A stretch of DNA of 64,000 bases. Origin: Onchidella celtica. Lineage: Eukaryota; Mollusca; Gastropoda; Systellommatophora; Onchidiidae. The translations under genes were made by a program, and so were the position numbers. The notes beneath the pieces were generated by a model. The model saw only the letters and a list, made by a program, of their open reading frames with translations, did not search any database and was not told the DNA's origin. The stretch covers positions 69,189,920 to 69,253,919 of the forward strand of contig OZ007569.1 in assembly GCA_963931925.1 (NCBI GenBank). Reading direction: 5' to 3'. Of this stretch, positions 10,345 to 20,092 are shown piece by piece (position 1 is the first letter of the stretch; each line of letters begins with the position of its first letter).

Positions 10345-10690
10345 CGGACGGTCAGCAGCTAAATTTACTCCTTTCTCCCTCAGCTTCTCTATGGCTTATC
10401 CTACCGATGTTTGATAAGCAGCTCCTATTACAGTACTGGCAGGTAAGAGAGGTGCCGCGAGATTGTGGGGGTTTCTCTTTTCTTACTTGACACTTCTCAA
10501 TTTGGTCTGAGATGATGTTGTTCTCGAAGTGTTGGACTCCAGCACTCACTGTGGATCTCCAAGCTGAACGGTCTTCTGCGAGTTCTTCCCAAGTTTAAGG
10601 GTGATGTGCTGCCGTCGGACAGAACCGTACCTTTCGTATCTTTTGTGGAACGAGATGATAAAGTTCCGTAGATTTGGGGGGCATCCAATG
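10345..10690 (-). pseudogene. C-terminal remnant of an old RTE-like element
   Basis: On the minus strand, two overlapping frames read WEELAEDRSAWRSTV and then a Cys-rich tail CQYCNRSCLSNIGRISH. This matches the C-terminal zinc-finger-like tail (C-x2-C...H) of a subgroup of RTE-like polyproteins; compare the intact tail at 55764-55831 in this window. The piece belongs to the same minus-strand element as the fragments at 11195-12010, 15771-16408 and 18466-18930. Most of the reverse transcriptase core between this tail and 11195 is missing. Confidence 0.65.
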
Positions 10691-10854
10691 TTATGTAGTA
10701 CTAAATACAGTCCTGATCTACTGGCTGTGTCAAATTTATACTTTTGTATTTGTATAACTCTTTAATCCCATTTCGAAAATTTGCCTTTGTGCCACTGTAG
10801 CTCAGTCACAACTGAAGAAGGCACGTCGTCGCCACAGTGCAGCGCCGGTCGGCG

Positions 10855-11194
10855 TTTTTTTTTTGCGGGGGGGGGAGATGAGGGAGGGAAGAGTAGGGAA
10901 TGGTAGGGATGAATTTTAGTTAATTATGCCCGGGCAGAGGCCTGTTCGGCCTGCTCTTTATGATTTCTAATTGCCAAGGTATCTTTAACGTGCGCAACGT
11001 GCACACGGGCCCTGCGAATTTTTTCGTCCTTATCCGAGAAGACTAGGCACTCGATCCTACTCCCTCAGTAGGACCAGGGACACGAAAATATGAGAAAAAT
11101 CCCAAATCTTCCGACATGCTTGCACCGGCCAGATTTTGAACCCGGTACCCTTGGTATGAGAGGCGAGTACCCTGCCTCTAGACCACCTTGTCCC
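10855..11194 (-). mobile_element. tRNA-derived SINE inserted in the old reverse transcriptase
   Basis: Read on the minus strand, the element starts GGGACAAGGTGGTCTAGAGGC, has a B-box-like GGGTTCAAAATCTGG (degenerate here), continues into a core containing GTGCACGTTGCGCACGTTAAAGATACC, and ends in GCCCGGGC plus a C-run and A-tail (10855-10875). Three related copies occur (17889-18214, 18235-18467, 32187-32475). It interrupts the reverse transcriptase of the old element exactly after the codons for FVDLTK. Confidence 0.7.
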
Positions 11195-12010
11195 CTTTGT
11201 GAGGTCTACAAAAGCCACGTGAAGAGGGAGATGTTGTTCCCGGCACTTTTCCTGTAGTTGGAGAAGGGAAAATATCATGTCCATTGTTGAGCGACTTGAT
11301 CTGAAGCCGCACTGGCTCTCTGGCAAGATGCGATCTGCCAATTTCTGCAGGCGCCTGATGAGGATCCGCGCAAATGTTTTTTTCAGTTATACTTAAAAGT
11401 GATATGCCTCTGTAGCTGTTGAAGTCTCCTTTGTCACCTTTGTTCTTGTACAGGGTTATTATGTTGGCATCTTTCGTGTCCTTTGGTATTTCCCCCTGTC
11501 TCCAGCAGACAATCAAGAGCTTGTACAGGTACGGAAGGAGGAGCTCTTTGTTCTCTTTCAGTATTTCTGCTGGTATTTGGTCTTTTCCAGGAGACTTTCC
11601 TCCTTGTAGATCGTCGATTACCCGAATCAGTTCTTCCTGTGTTGCTTCCTCATCCAGTTCTGGCATTTCTGCAAGTTGTGGAATTAGTGCGTCAAGGCTG
11701 TCATCTACTGAACGATCTGGTGAGTAGAGTCCAGAATAGGGTTCAACCCATATGTCCATCTGCAAGGTCTTATCTATGATTGGGTGGCCTGTGGATGATT
11801 TGAGAGGTGCCGACTTGTTGATCTGTGGGCCGAGGGGAACTCTGATTTTCTCGTACATCCTCCTGATTTCGACAGGGTCTGAAGCTGTTGAATTTCACTT
11901 CAGAAGTTTTTCCAGTTATTAGTTGTTGGCCTGTATTCTCGATTCTCTTTGAAGTTTTGCTTTTGCTGATTTCAACTGATTCTTTGTACTTTCTAAAGGA
12001 TTGTTCGAAA
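11195..12010 (-). pseudogene. Reverse transcriptase fragment of the old RTE-like element
   Basis: The minus strand encodes MYEKIRVPLGPQ near 11858, GKSPGKDQIPAEIL, NIITLYKNKGDKGDF with SYRGISLLSI, and then, after a frame break near 11380, a CGFRSSRSTMDMIF string and VAFVDLTK. These are the N-terminal palm/finger motifs of an RTE reverse transcriptase up to the first catalytic Asp region. The YxDD part is absent because a SINE sits at 11194. Upstream residues to about 12010 are recognisable but contain stops. Dead element. Confidence 0.8.
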
Positions 12011-12201
12011 TAATAATTATGGAATAATAGTCGAATTGAGGCAATAAGTGTTTATAAATATTATTACTTAATGTTAAATTATTCCCCTTGCATTGTATTT
12101 CTTCACTATAATTTGATTGCTATTCATTTTAAACTGCTAGACTGTTTTTACGCTTTTGTTATGATCCGGCGAGCGAGAATTAGAGGTAGTCATGGGTTTC
12201 A

Positions 12202-15200
12202 AGTCGCCCGTGCAGATGCGGGGCCCTCTTGCAGAAGAGGGATAGCAAAGAATACATCTGACGTGATACTGCGTGTCGTAAGAGGCGACTAAAGGTGCAA
12301 AGGTCCTGGTCTCCCGAGAAGAGCCAGTTGGCGGTGGGCCAACTACCCACCCTGTAAAAATAAACCAGTTACAGAAACACAAGCAAATACTTTAAATCAG
12401 TCTTTTATCTTGGGAGAAGGGGGAGCATCTGCACCTGTAGATTCAATGAAGGACAATGGACAAAGCCGAAAGGACTCCACTGGCCTGACTGCTCCTTCAT
12501 CAAACAAGTCACTCCGGATTGCGTCGTGGAATGTCCGCTCCATGTATGAAGCAGGAAAGAGTGCCCAGGTTACAATGGAGATGAGGCGATACAGGCTGCA
12601 CATACTTGGAGTTAGCGAGACCCGCTGGATACAGTCCGGACTGAAACAACTTAATTCTGGGGAAAAGATTTTGTATTCTGGAAGGGAGGACAAAAAGCAT
12701 ACAGAAGGAGTAGCGATCATCTTGAGCAAGCACGCCCATAGGTCACTGAGGGGATGGGAACCCTACGGAAGGAGAATTATATTGGCATCATTTACTACAA
12801 AGAACAAGAACATCAACATGAACATTGTGCAGATATACGCCCCAACAAATGAAGCAACCGATGAGGACAAGGACGATTTCTACAACCAGCTCCAGGAAAT
12901 AGTTGACACATTGCCAAGAAAAGATGTGAACATTATAATGGGAGACGCCAATGCCAAGATAGGACAGGACAATACAGGGTATGAGGACATTATGGGGTGC
13001 AATGGTTTGGGACAAATGAATGAGAATGGAGAGCGGTTTGCAAGTTTCTGCGCATTTAACAGCTATGTGATTGGAGGTTCAGTATTCCCACACAAGAGGA
13101 TCCATAAGGCCACTTGGATTTCACCGGATGGAGTAACTGAAAACCAGATTGACCACTTTTGCATCACCCGACGATTCAGACGCTCACTGGAGGATGTCAT
13201 AGTACAGAGAGGAGCTGATGTTGGATCTGACCATCACATGCTGCTGGCAAGACTCAAACTCCGCCTCAAGAAACAAGGCACCAGAGCAGGAACAAAGAGG
13301 AGAAAGTTTCAAGTGAGCCTTCTGGATGGAGACAAGAAGGAAGAGTTTCAGCTGACACTGAGGAATAGATTCAAACCCCTTGTTGACCTTGAAGAGACAG
13401 TAGATTTGGAGACTCACTGGGCTAAGGTAAAAGGAGTACTTACATCGACATGTCAGGATGTTCTTGGGGAAAAGAAAGTGGAACACAAGGAATGGATCAG
13501 CCAAAAATCACTGGACTTGATAAGGATAAGAAGAGACCTAAAAGAACAGGTAAATGCAAGTCGTACAAGAAGCTCAAGAGTTGGTAACCAGGAAGAGTAC
13601 CGAGCATCAGCTAAAGAGGTCAAAAAATCAATTAAAAAAGACAAAGAGGAGTTCATAGGAATGTTAGCAGAGAAAGCAGAGAAGGCAGCAACAGGAGGAC
13701 ACATGAGGATCCTCTACCAGACTACAAAGACTCTTGCTGGAAAATATGGAAAACCTGAAGTTCCTGTCAAGGATTACAACAGGAAGGCTATTTTTCGAAA
13801 GGAACCTCAGGCAAAAAGATGGATAGAACATTTTAACAGCCTCTTGAACAGACCTCCACCAAGCAACCCACCCGACATTCTACCCGCAAGAAATGATTTA
13901 CCGATCAGTTGCGACCCTCCGACTAAAGCAGAGATTAATGATGCCATAAAGCAGTTAAATCGAGGCAAGGCAGCTGGACCAGACCAGATCCCACCAGAGG
14001 CACTGAAGGCAGATGCTGCTGGGGCTGCAGAGGGTCTGCACTCACTATTCTCGAGGATTTGGATCGGAGGCAAGTTTCCAAAGGACTGGAAGGAAGGACA
14101 CCTCGTGAAGCTTCCAAAAAAAGGGGACCTCAGCAATTGTAGTAACTACAGAGGAATCACACTTCTCTCCATCCCAGAAAAGGTTTTCAATCGGATTATT
14201 CTCAAGCGAATACAGAATGCAACAGACCGAAAACTTCGTGAGGAGCAAGCTGGTTTCAGGAGTAATCGATCAACCACCGACCAGATCGCCACGCTGAGAA
14301 TCATAGTAGAGCAGTCGCTAGAGTGGAACTCCCAACTGATAGTGAACTTCCTTGACTACGAGAAGGCCTTTGATAGCATCGATAGAGAAACACTGTGGAG
14401 AATATTGAGACATTATGGAATCCCAGAGAAGATGGTGAACCTTATCAAGAGCATGTACGAGGGGACAAGTTGCAGAGTCGTACACGATGGCGAGCTTACT
14501 GACAGCTTTGATATCAAGACTGGTGTTAGGCAGGGTTGTTTGCTGTCCCCATTTCTGTTTGTCCTGGTGATTGATTGGCTTATGAAAGAAACCACCAGTG
14601 GAGGAAGAAACGGCATACAATGGACCCCATGGACACAGCTGGACGATCTAGATTTTGCAGATGACTTGGCACTATTGTCGCACACACACGACCAGATGCA
14701 AGCAAAGACTACAGCTCTAAACAAAATTTCAGAATCTATTGGATTGAGGATACATCCTGCGAAGTCGAAGGTCCTAAAAATTGTTGCACCCCCAAGCGCA
14801 CAAGTCAGAGTAGGAGATCAACCATTGGAAGATGTAGAGTCCTTCTGCTATCTTGGTAGTATCATTGACAATAAGGGAGGAACAGAGGCAGAAGTCAAAG
14901 CACGAATTGGAAAGGCACAGGCAGCTTTCACGTCCTTAAGCAAGATTTGGAGAACCAAGGATATATCTCTAAAAACAAAGCTGAGGATATTCAACTCGAA
15001 CGTGAAGTCAGTCCTGTTGTATGGATGTGAGACTTGGAATGCGTCCCAGGCCTGCATAAAGAGAATCCAAGTTTTCATCAACAGATGTTTGAGGAAGCTA
15101 CTTAAGATCAGATGGACAGACAAGGTCAGCAATGAAATTGTATGGAAAAGAACAAGACAGAGCCCAGTCAGAGAGGAAATTGGTAGGAGGCGATGGAGAT

Positions 15201-15450
15201 GGATCGGCCACACTCTCAGGAGGCCAGGAAACAGCATCACGAAGAAGGTATTGGATTGGAATCCCCAGGGCAAGAGATCAAGAGGAAGGCCGCGCGGAAC
15301 GTGGAGAAGAGCCAGAGAAAATGATGTGCAACGAAGCGGAAAGACTTGGAATAATGTAAAGAGGCTGGCCCATGATAGAGAGGGATGGAAAGTGTTTGTT
15401 GGTGGCCTATACCCTGATCCAGGGTGAGAAAGGCAATGATGATGATGATG
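12202..15450 (+). mobile_element. Full-length RTE-clade non-LTR retrotransposon, copy 2
   Basis: This has the same organisation and nearly the same sequence as copy 1. It is flanked by a 10-bp direct repeat atgggtttca at 12192-12201 and 15451-15460; the leading ATG overlaps the (GAT)n tail. The homology to copy 1 begins at about 12204, leaving two to four extra bases at the 5' junction that may be untemplated. The element sits within the span of the older minus-strand RTE-like element, opposite in orientation to it. Its flanks at 12011-12190 and 15461-15650 are not recognisably that element, so an earlier insertion probably received it. Confidence 0.93.
12446..15427 (+). CDS. RTE endonuclease/reverse transcriptase polyprotein (copy 2)
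   Basis: This is an intact 993-residue ORF from the first ATG, with the same endonuclease and reverse transcriptase motifs as copy 1, including GVSETRW, GSDHH and FADD. By eye it differs from copy 1 at five residues: Gln98His, an Asp-to-Asn, Gly-to-Arg and Ala-to-Pro cluster just before the QAKRWIEHF segment, and Gly-to-Glu in the SIPGKV motif. About six further differences are synonymous, so there is no sign yet of selection on the split. The Gly-to-Glu change lies in a reverse transcriptase finger motif, and the Pro change in the linker, so copy 2 may be less active than copy 1; this is inference. Confidence 0.92.
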   Translation: MKDNGQSRKDSTGLTAPSSNKSLRIASWNVRSMYEAGKSAQVTMEMRRYRLHILGVSETRWIQSGLKQLNSGEKILYSGREDKKHTEGVAIILSKHAHRSLRGWEPYGRRIILASFTTKNKNINMNIVQIYAPTNEATDEDKDDFYNQLQEIVDTLPRKDVNIIMGDANAKIGQDNTGYEDIMGCNGLGQMNENGERFASFCAFNSYVIGGSVFPHKRIHKATWISPDGVTENQIDHFCITRRFRRSLEDVIVQRGADVGSDHHMLLARLKLRLKKQGTRAGTKRRKFQVSLLDGDKKEEFQLTLRNRFKPLVDLEETVDLETHWAKVKGVLTSTCQDVLGEKKVEHKEWISQKSLDLIRIRRDLKEQVNASRTRSSRVGNQEEYRASAKEVKKSIKKDKEEFIGMLAEKAEKAATGGHMRILYQTTKTLAGKYGKPEVPVKDYNRKAIFRKEPQAKRWIEHFNSLLNRPPPSNPPDILPARNDLPISCDPPTKAEINDAIKQLNRGKAAGPDQIPPEALKADAAGAAEGLHSLFSRIWIGGKFPKDWKEGHLVKLPKKGDLSNCSNYRGITLLSIPEKVFNRIILKRIQNATDRKLREEQAGFRSNRSTTDQIATLRIIVEQSLEWNSQLIVNFLDYEKAFDSIDRETLWRILRHYGIPEKMVNLIKSMYEGTSCRVVHDGELTDSFDIKTGVRQGCLLSPFLFVLVIDWLMKETTSGGRNGIQWTPWTQLDDLDFADDLALLSHTHDQMQAKTTALNKISESIGLRIHPAKSKVLKIVAPPSAQVRVGDQPLEDVESFCYLGSIIDNKGGTEAEVKARIGKAQAAFTSLSKIWRTKDISLKTKLRIFNSNVKSVLLYGCETWNASQACIKRIQVFINRCLRKLLKIRWTDKVSNEIVWKRTRQSPVREEIGRRRWRWIGHTLRRPGNSITKKVLDWNPQGKRSRGRPRGTWRRARENDVQRSGKTWNNVKRLAHDREGWKVFVGGLYPDPG

Positions 15451-15460
15451 ATGGGTTTCA

Positions 15461-15770
15461 CGTGGAATTGACAGTGTCTGCGTGAAGATTTGACATTTTT
15501 TAAGGGCAGATTAAGTAATGAGGAGGCAGTGAAACAATGATAGGCCCCATAACTTAAAACATGTTTAATGTGTAGCTTTCATAAATCTTGTGCAGGGTGT
15601 CTGTTTGATATCTTTAGTATTTCCGTGATTTTGTTGGTGATTGTGCTGTTGATGTTGAGAAAGAATTACAAGGAATTCAAAGCTAAAGGTTTGCGGCTTT
15701 AGTGATTATGATTTTGGTGATTGTGCTATTGATGTTGAGAAAGAAATTACAGGATGTTTGTCATGTGCAA
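15461..15770. other. Flank of RTE copy 2 with a local direct repeat
   Basis: No gene is recognised. A motif of about 37 bases (TTGGTGATTGTGCTRTTGAT...) occurs near 15635-15671 and again near 15714-15751, indicating a short local duplication. Confidence 0.5.
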
Positions 15771-16408
15771 TCCGTGCCTTGCACTTCTCTTCATTAAGTG
15801 GGTTAAGCATGGATGCGCTGGCTGCGATCTAGTCCTCTTCTGAGATTTTGCCTGTGCCAAATGTTTGGGAAGCTGCATCGTATATGGCCGTCTTCAGGCT
15901 GGTCCACATCTCATCAGGGGTAAATTTGTCAAATTTTGGGAGCAGTTCCTCAAGTTTTGTCTGAAATTTGGTCTTCAGCTCTGGGTTGCCGACATTTCTA
16001 GCATTTATATTTGGTTTGTTGGGGGGCCTGGACTTGAATATTTTTCTGGCAGTGATTTTCGTCTTTGCTAGGACCAACAGGTGGTCTGTATTGCAGTCGG
16101 CACTGTGGTATGATCTTGTTGATTTCACTGAGTTGATATGACTTCTTCTGACAATGACGAAGTCGATTTGATGCCAGTGGCCAGATCTTGGGTGGCGCCA
16201 TACTTTGTAGTGGTCTTTTTTTTATATTGCAGAAGGTACTTGTGACGCGTAGGTTGTTATCTGCGCAGAAGTCCAGTGGCCTCTGGCCATTCTCGTTGAT
16301 CTTGCCAAGTCCAAACTGGCCCAAACAGGTTGGCCTCGCCTGATGGTGAACAGTAACTCTTGCGTTAAAGTCACCCACTATGAAAATCTGGTCGTTCTTT
16401 GGAGTATT
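15771..16408 (-). pseudogene. Endonuclease (C-terminal half) of the old RTE-like element
   Basis: The minus strand reads NTPKNDQIFIVGDFNARV (the GDxNA motif of AP-type endonucleases), then FGLGKINENGQRPLDFCADNN, and in a shifted frame YHSADCNTDHLLVLAKTKI, which carries the terminal SDH-type motif as TDH. Frame changes and stops show it is dead. The missing N-terminal half is found at 18466-18930; the two halves join exactly around NTPKN when the 2-kb insert between them is removed. Confidence 0.8.
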
Positions 16409-16500
16409 ATAATAATAATAATAATAATAAGTACACTTATATAGCGCTTTATGCCTAGACCTCAAAGCGCTTTACAAACGCGCGAAGCGCTCAACACACT
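16409..16500 (-). repeat. SINE/LINE 3' tail with (AAT)n end
   Basis: Read on the minus strand, the block gives AGCGCTTTGAGG, then TAAAGCGCTATATAAG, and ends in (TTA)n. The same arrangement, more diverged, is the 3' end of the LINE fragment at 39436-40040 (GCGCATTGAG, then GCACTATAGAAAT and TTATTATT). SINEs often share 3' tails with the LINE that mobilises them. The tail is inserted in the endonuclease of the old element. Confidence 0.6.
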
Positions 16501-16585
16501 ACACTGCTTCTTTCTCTCTCCTTGTCTCGCTCACTCACTCTCTCTATCTCAGAGCAAATTGTAACGCAGCCTGTTAGGCGCAGTT

Positions 16586-17770
16586 TGTTACGAGTTTGGT
16601 TATTAAGAATTATAAGTGTTACGACTGCAATTAAAAATCGAGAGGTATTTAGGAATTACTCTTTCATACCATGCCACATACTAATAACAATCTGAATTGT
16701 TGTATCAACAGACCTGCAGGGCCACAAATTTATTTACTTATTATTCCCTAACAATTTCGTCTAGCTCTTACATACTAAAAAGACAACAGCAGCATCAAAT
16801 GAAAATCCAATACTATGTCACTAGAAGTCTCCTCTAGATTCCTAAAAGATTATATCATTCTGTCTCACTCACAATTTAAGTATTACTTATCTAGTTCTCA
16901 GATATAGTCTGCCTACTATCTAACAAATAATATTCTAATGTCTCAGACGACAATGTTATCTCAGTTATTTGTGCCTACCGCTTATAATGGATCAAACTCG
17001 TCAATACAAACTGACGTAGTTAAGTTAGATCTAGATCTGCTCTAGGATGGGCTGGCAATCCCCAGCCTCATCCAGACACATCAATTTCAATTTACAAATG
17101 TGTATGCCAGACATTCATGCTAGATCTAGTTGCAAGCTAATATACATGGAAGTCTTGCATTCTTCGGTAGCACTCCTACTGGAAAATTAAGGTCAGCTTC
17201 ACGTTCATTGTTGAATCAACAGGCAGACACTTACACTTGGTCCCTGATCAGAAATCAGGGAACAGTAGATAACAGCAGTGGGTAATTCTCACTAAGAGCA
17301 TATGGTCTCATTTCAGTGTCTATAATGGACATAGACATGAATATAACAGTCTTCTGATTCTTCTGGCAGAATCCCGCCGACCGCCTGCACAGATGGATAT
17401 TTCTGCATGGAGTGTCCAAACATAAGAATGGCCACGCTTATATACTGTGCGGCCGGCTGCAAATTAACATGTCAAAACCCTTCCTAAAGTCTCTAAACCC
17501 TCTACGTTTTATGTACGAATTTACTATCTCCCTTTACTCACCCCTTCTCTTCCCCTGTTAGAGTTCATCAAAATCACGGGGTCGAGAATCGCACCGTCAC
17601 TGCTAACTTATCCATTTATTCTATCTTGCCCCACTTTCTTTCCATCTCTAAGAAAAAGCGTTACAAAAACCAACTGCCTACGAAAACAGTTCAAGGACAT
17701 TTACGCTGGCTATAATCAACGAAACCGTGAAAACAAACAAGTCTCTTATAAATGTACTTTAACCTTGACA
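16586..17770 (+). mobile_element. Solo LTR, family A, copy 1
   Basis: This 1185-bp block starts TGTTACG and ends CTTGACA (TG...CA ends). It is flanked by a perfect 5-bp duplication cagtt at 16581-16585 and 17771-17775. It is homologous to 20093-21382 and, in reverse, to 25583-27055; shared landmarks include ctgcagggccacaaatt, gctggcaatccccagcc (near 17050) and CCCCACTTTCTTTCCATCT. A TATATA box lies at 17439-17444, about 325 bases before the 3' end, as expected for a U3/R boundary. No internal retroelement genes are attached, so this is a solo LTR left after recombination. Confidence 0.8.
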
Positions 17771-17888
17771 CAGTTCACAACTCACAACAGTTCACAATTC
17801 ACAGCAGTTCACACAACACACAACTCAAATAATATTTGAATATTTATTAATAACAATATATATTTAATAATGAATAATAAATTCTGAC

Positions 17889-18214
17889 CGGGGGGGGGGG
17901 GGGGGGGATGATATGGATACATTTTAATCTATTAATTTCAATTTTCAATTTTGCCCGGGCAGCGGCCTTTCGGCCTGCTCTTTACGATTTCCAACTGCCA
18001 AGGTATCTTTAACGTGCGCAACGTGCACACGGGCCCTCCGAATTTTTTCGTCCTTATCCGAGAAGACTAGGTACTTGATCCTACCCCCCAATAGGACCAG
18101 GGACTTGAAAATATGAGAAAAATCCCATTTCCAACATGCCTGCACTGCCCGGGTTTAGAACCCGGGACCATAGGCATGAGAGGCGAGCACCTTGCCTCTA
18201 GACCACCTTGTCCC
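17889..18214 (-). mobile_element. tRNA-derived SINE, copy 2
   Basis: On the minus strand it starts GGGGACAAGGTGGTCTAGAGG, with the B-box GGTTCTAAACC and a stem CCCGGG around it, followed by the core with GCGCACGTTAAAGATACC, GCCCGGGC, and a long C-run at its 3' end (plus-strand G-run 17890-17907). Its 5' flank (ttgtattccgaattac on the plus strand) is repeated after the neighbouring duplicate. Confidence 0.72.
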
Positions 18215-18234
18215 CTTGTATTCCGAATTACAAC

Positions 18235-18467
18235 GGTATCTTTAACGTGCGCAACGTGCACACGGGCCCTCCGAATTTTTTCGTCCTTATCCGAGAAGAC
18301 TAGGTACTCGATCCTACCCCCCAATAGGACCAGGGACTTGAAAATATGAGAAAAATCCCATTTCCAACATGCCTGCACTGCCCGGGTTTAGAACCCGGGA
18401 CCATAGGCATGAGAGGCGAGCACTTTGCCTCTAGACCACCTTGTCCCCTTGTATTCCGAATTACCCT
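18235..18467 (-). repeat. 233-bp tandem duplicate of the SINE 5' part plus flank
   Basis: The segment repeats 18002-18234 almost base for base; I see about two or three differences. The unit includes the SINE head and core and the 16-bp flank ttgtattccgaattac. It lacks the SINE's 3' tail, so a local tandem duplication explains it better than a second insertion. Confidence 0.7.
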
Positions 18468-18930
18468 CTGCAAGTCTTCATAAAATGCATTTTTTTTTCA
18501 TCGTCAGCATTTAGAGTAGGAGCGTAGGCGCCGATGATGTGGGCTGTTCCAGTTTTTTGTTGCTAGTTTAGTTGAAATGACACTCTCTGATGTTCCTTGA
18601 GGTGTACTGATCTTGTTGACGAGGCTGTTCCTGACTGCAAAGCCTACTCCGTATAAACTATTCTCATTTGCTCCCAAGACTTGCCAGTAGAAGGCGCAAT
18701 TGTTCTCTGTCACTGAACCTGAGCCTGCATGCCTGGTTTCTTGTAAGGCAGCAATGTCTACATTAAGTCTTGCAAGTTCCCTGTTTATGATGGCAGTCTT
18801 TCTTAGATCGTCTGTCTTGTTCAGGTCTTGGTCAAATCCGGTTCACATTGTCCTTACATTCTATGTCCCAAGTTTCAACTGGGAAGGCTTCTTTTGTTTA
18901 ATGCCTGGTGCGGGTTTTAACTTCCACTTT
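18466..18930 (-). pseudogene. Endonuclease (N-terminal half) of the old RTE-like element
   Basis: The minus strand reads QLKLGT-stop-NVRTM (the WNVR motif with Trp TGG turned into TAG), then RELARLNVDIAALQETR with the metal-binding Glu, then CAFYWQ and YGVGFAVRNSLVNKI. It ends at AFYEDLQRVIR, where the 2-kb insert begins. The stop codon and frameshifts make it non-functional. Confidence 0.78.
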
Positions 18931-19412
18931 TCGGTTTTTGTCCTATCTCCACACACCTATAGGAGCAGGCAGACGTGGCGGATCAGCACCCTACTGGCTG
19001 TGGGCTGCCCAGCTTAAGGCGGGCGGTAGCAGCTGCTGATCAGTGCAGCTGAAAAGCCACTCCCACCGTCGAAGACGACCAGTGGCGCTATCTCTTTACG
19101 CCAATAAGAGAAAGCCTACAACCCGTAACTGTCGTTTTCCGTGTTGGTTCGCTACTTCACAGTAGGATGAAGTGTCCTCTCCATTGTCCAAGTTGCTGCT
19201 ATAGCTGTAGTTGAGCATGGGTGTGTACACTGGGCTTGCTCATATTTACAGTGTCCTCCCTGTTTTGTGCTGCATGCCTGGGCTGTGAGTATGGAGAAAG
19301 TGCCTAGCCCATGGTGCAATTTCTCTCTCTCGACAGTGTTGATTTGATCCATTGGAACGACATGGTAGATACACTTGGAATCAACAGTGTTGCAGGAGCT
19401 GCCAGAAGGCAA
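18931..19412 (-). mobile_element. 5' untranslated region of the old RTE-like element
   Basis: This sequence leads into the endonuclease on the minus strand. Its outer part, 19263-19402, is repeated with a few differences at 31983-32125, so it is part of a dispersed element and not host DNA. The open frame at 19152-19412 (-) is a by-product of this conserved leader. Confidence 0.6.
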
Positions 19413-19875
19413 AGGGGATAGTATTTATCAAATTTTGACTGATAGTGATAGCACCTGTCAATGGAGCATCGAATGGAATGTATTTCAACAAGTTTTACTG
19501 AATGGGTTTATGACTGAGATATCAGGTCTGTTTTGTGAGTGGTTGAAAAATGTCTTACTACACTGAAAATCTGCTGACGTGAGCGACGTATCCTTAAGAA
19601 CAATTTTATTGAAAAATGCTGTTTCCTTATTTTGTTTGTATAAAGTGAACAATTCAGTTGTTTCGTTTCTGGTACATAGTCTTGAATTTTGTGTATCCAT
19701 ATTAATTATTATGTGAGGCAGTTTCTGAAGTATGGTTACACAGTTTACATGTCTTGGAGTACACATTAGGTTAATAACGATTCATTAGCTTTGACACGGA
19801 AGTGGTTGTAATCGTTCCTTAGTAATAAAAGTTATTATTTTGTCAGGAATGTTGTGGCTCGTCTCGTCTAAAATG

Positions 19876-19876
<1 letters not shown>
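19413..19876. other. Gene-free stretch
   Basis: Nothing recognisable as a gene, RNA or repeat family is seen here. Confidence 0.5.
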
Positions 19877-19929
<53 letters not shown>

Positions 19930-19951
19930 GGAGAGAGAGTGAGAGACAGAG

Positions 19952-20008
<57 letters not shown>

Positions 20009-20021
20009 CAGAGGGAGAGAC

Positions 20022-20058
<37 letters not shown>

Positions 20059-20059
20059 T
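19877..20059. repeat. Long interrupted (GA)n microsatellite
   Basis: About 180 bases are almost pure GA dinucleotide repeats, with interruptions such as GACAGA, GAAAGAGG and GTGAGAG. The Ser/Leu-rich open frames over it are artefacts. It ends about 30 bases before solo LTR copy 2. Confidence 0.95.
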
Positions 20060-20092
20060 ATGTTGTGGGATTCCCGTACAATACTTCCCCGA

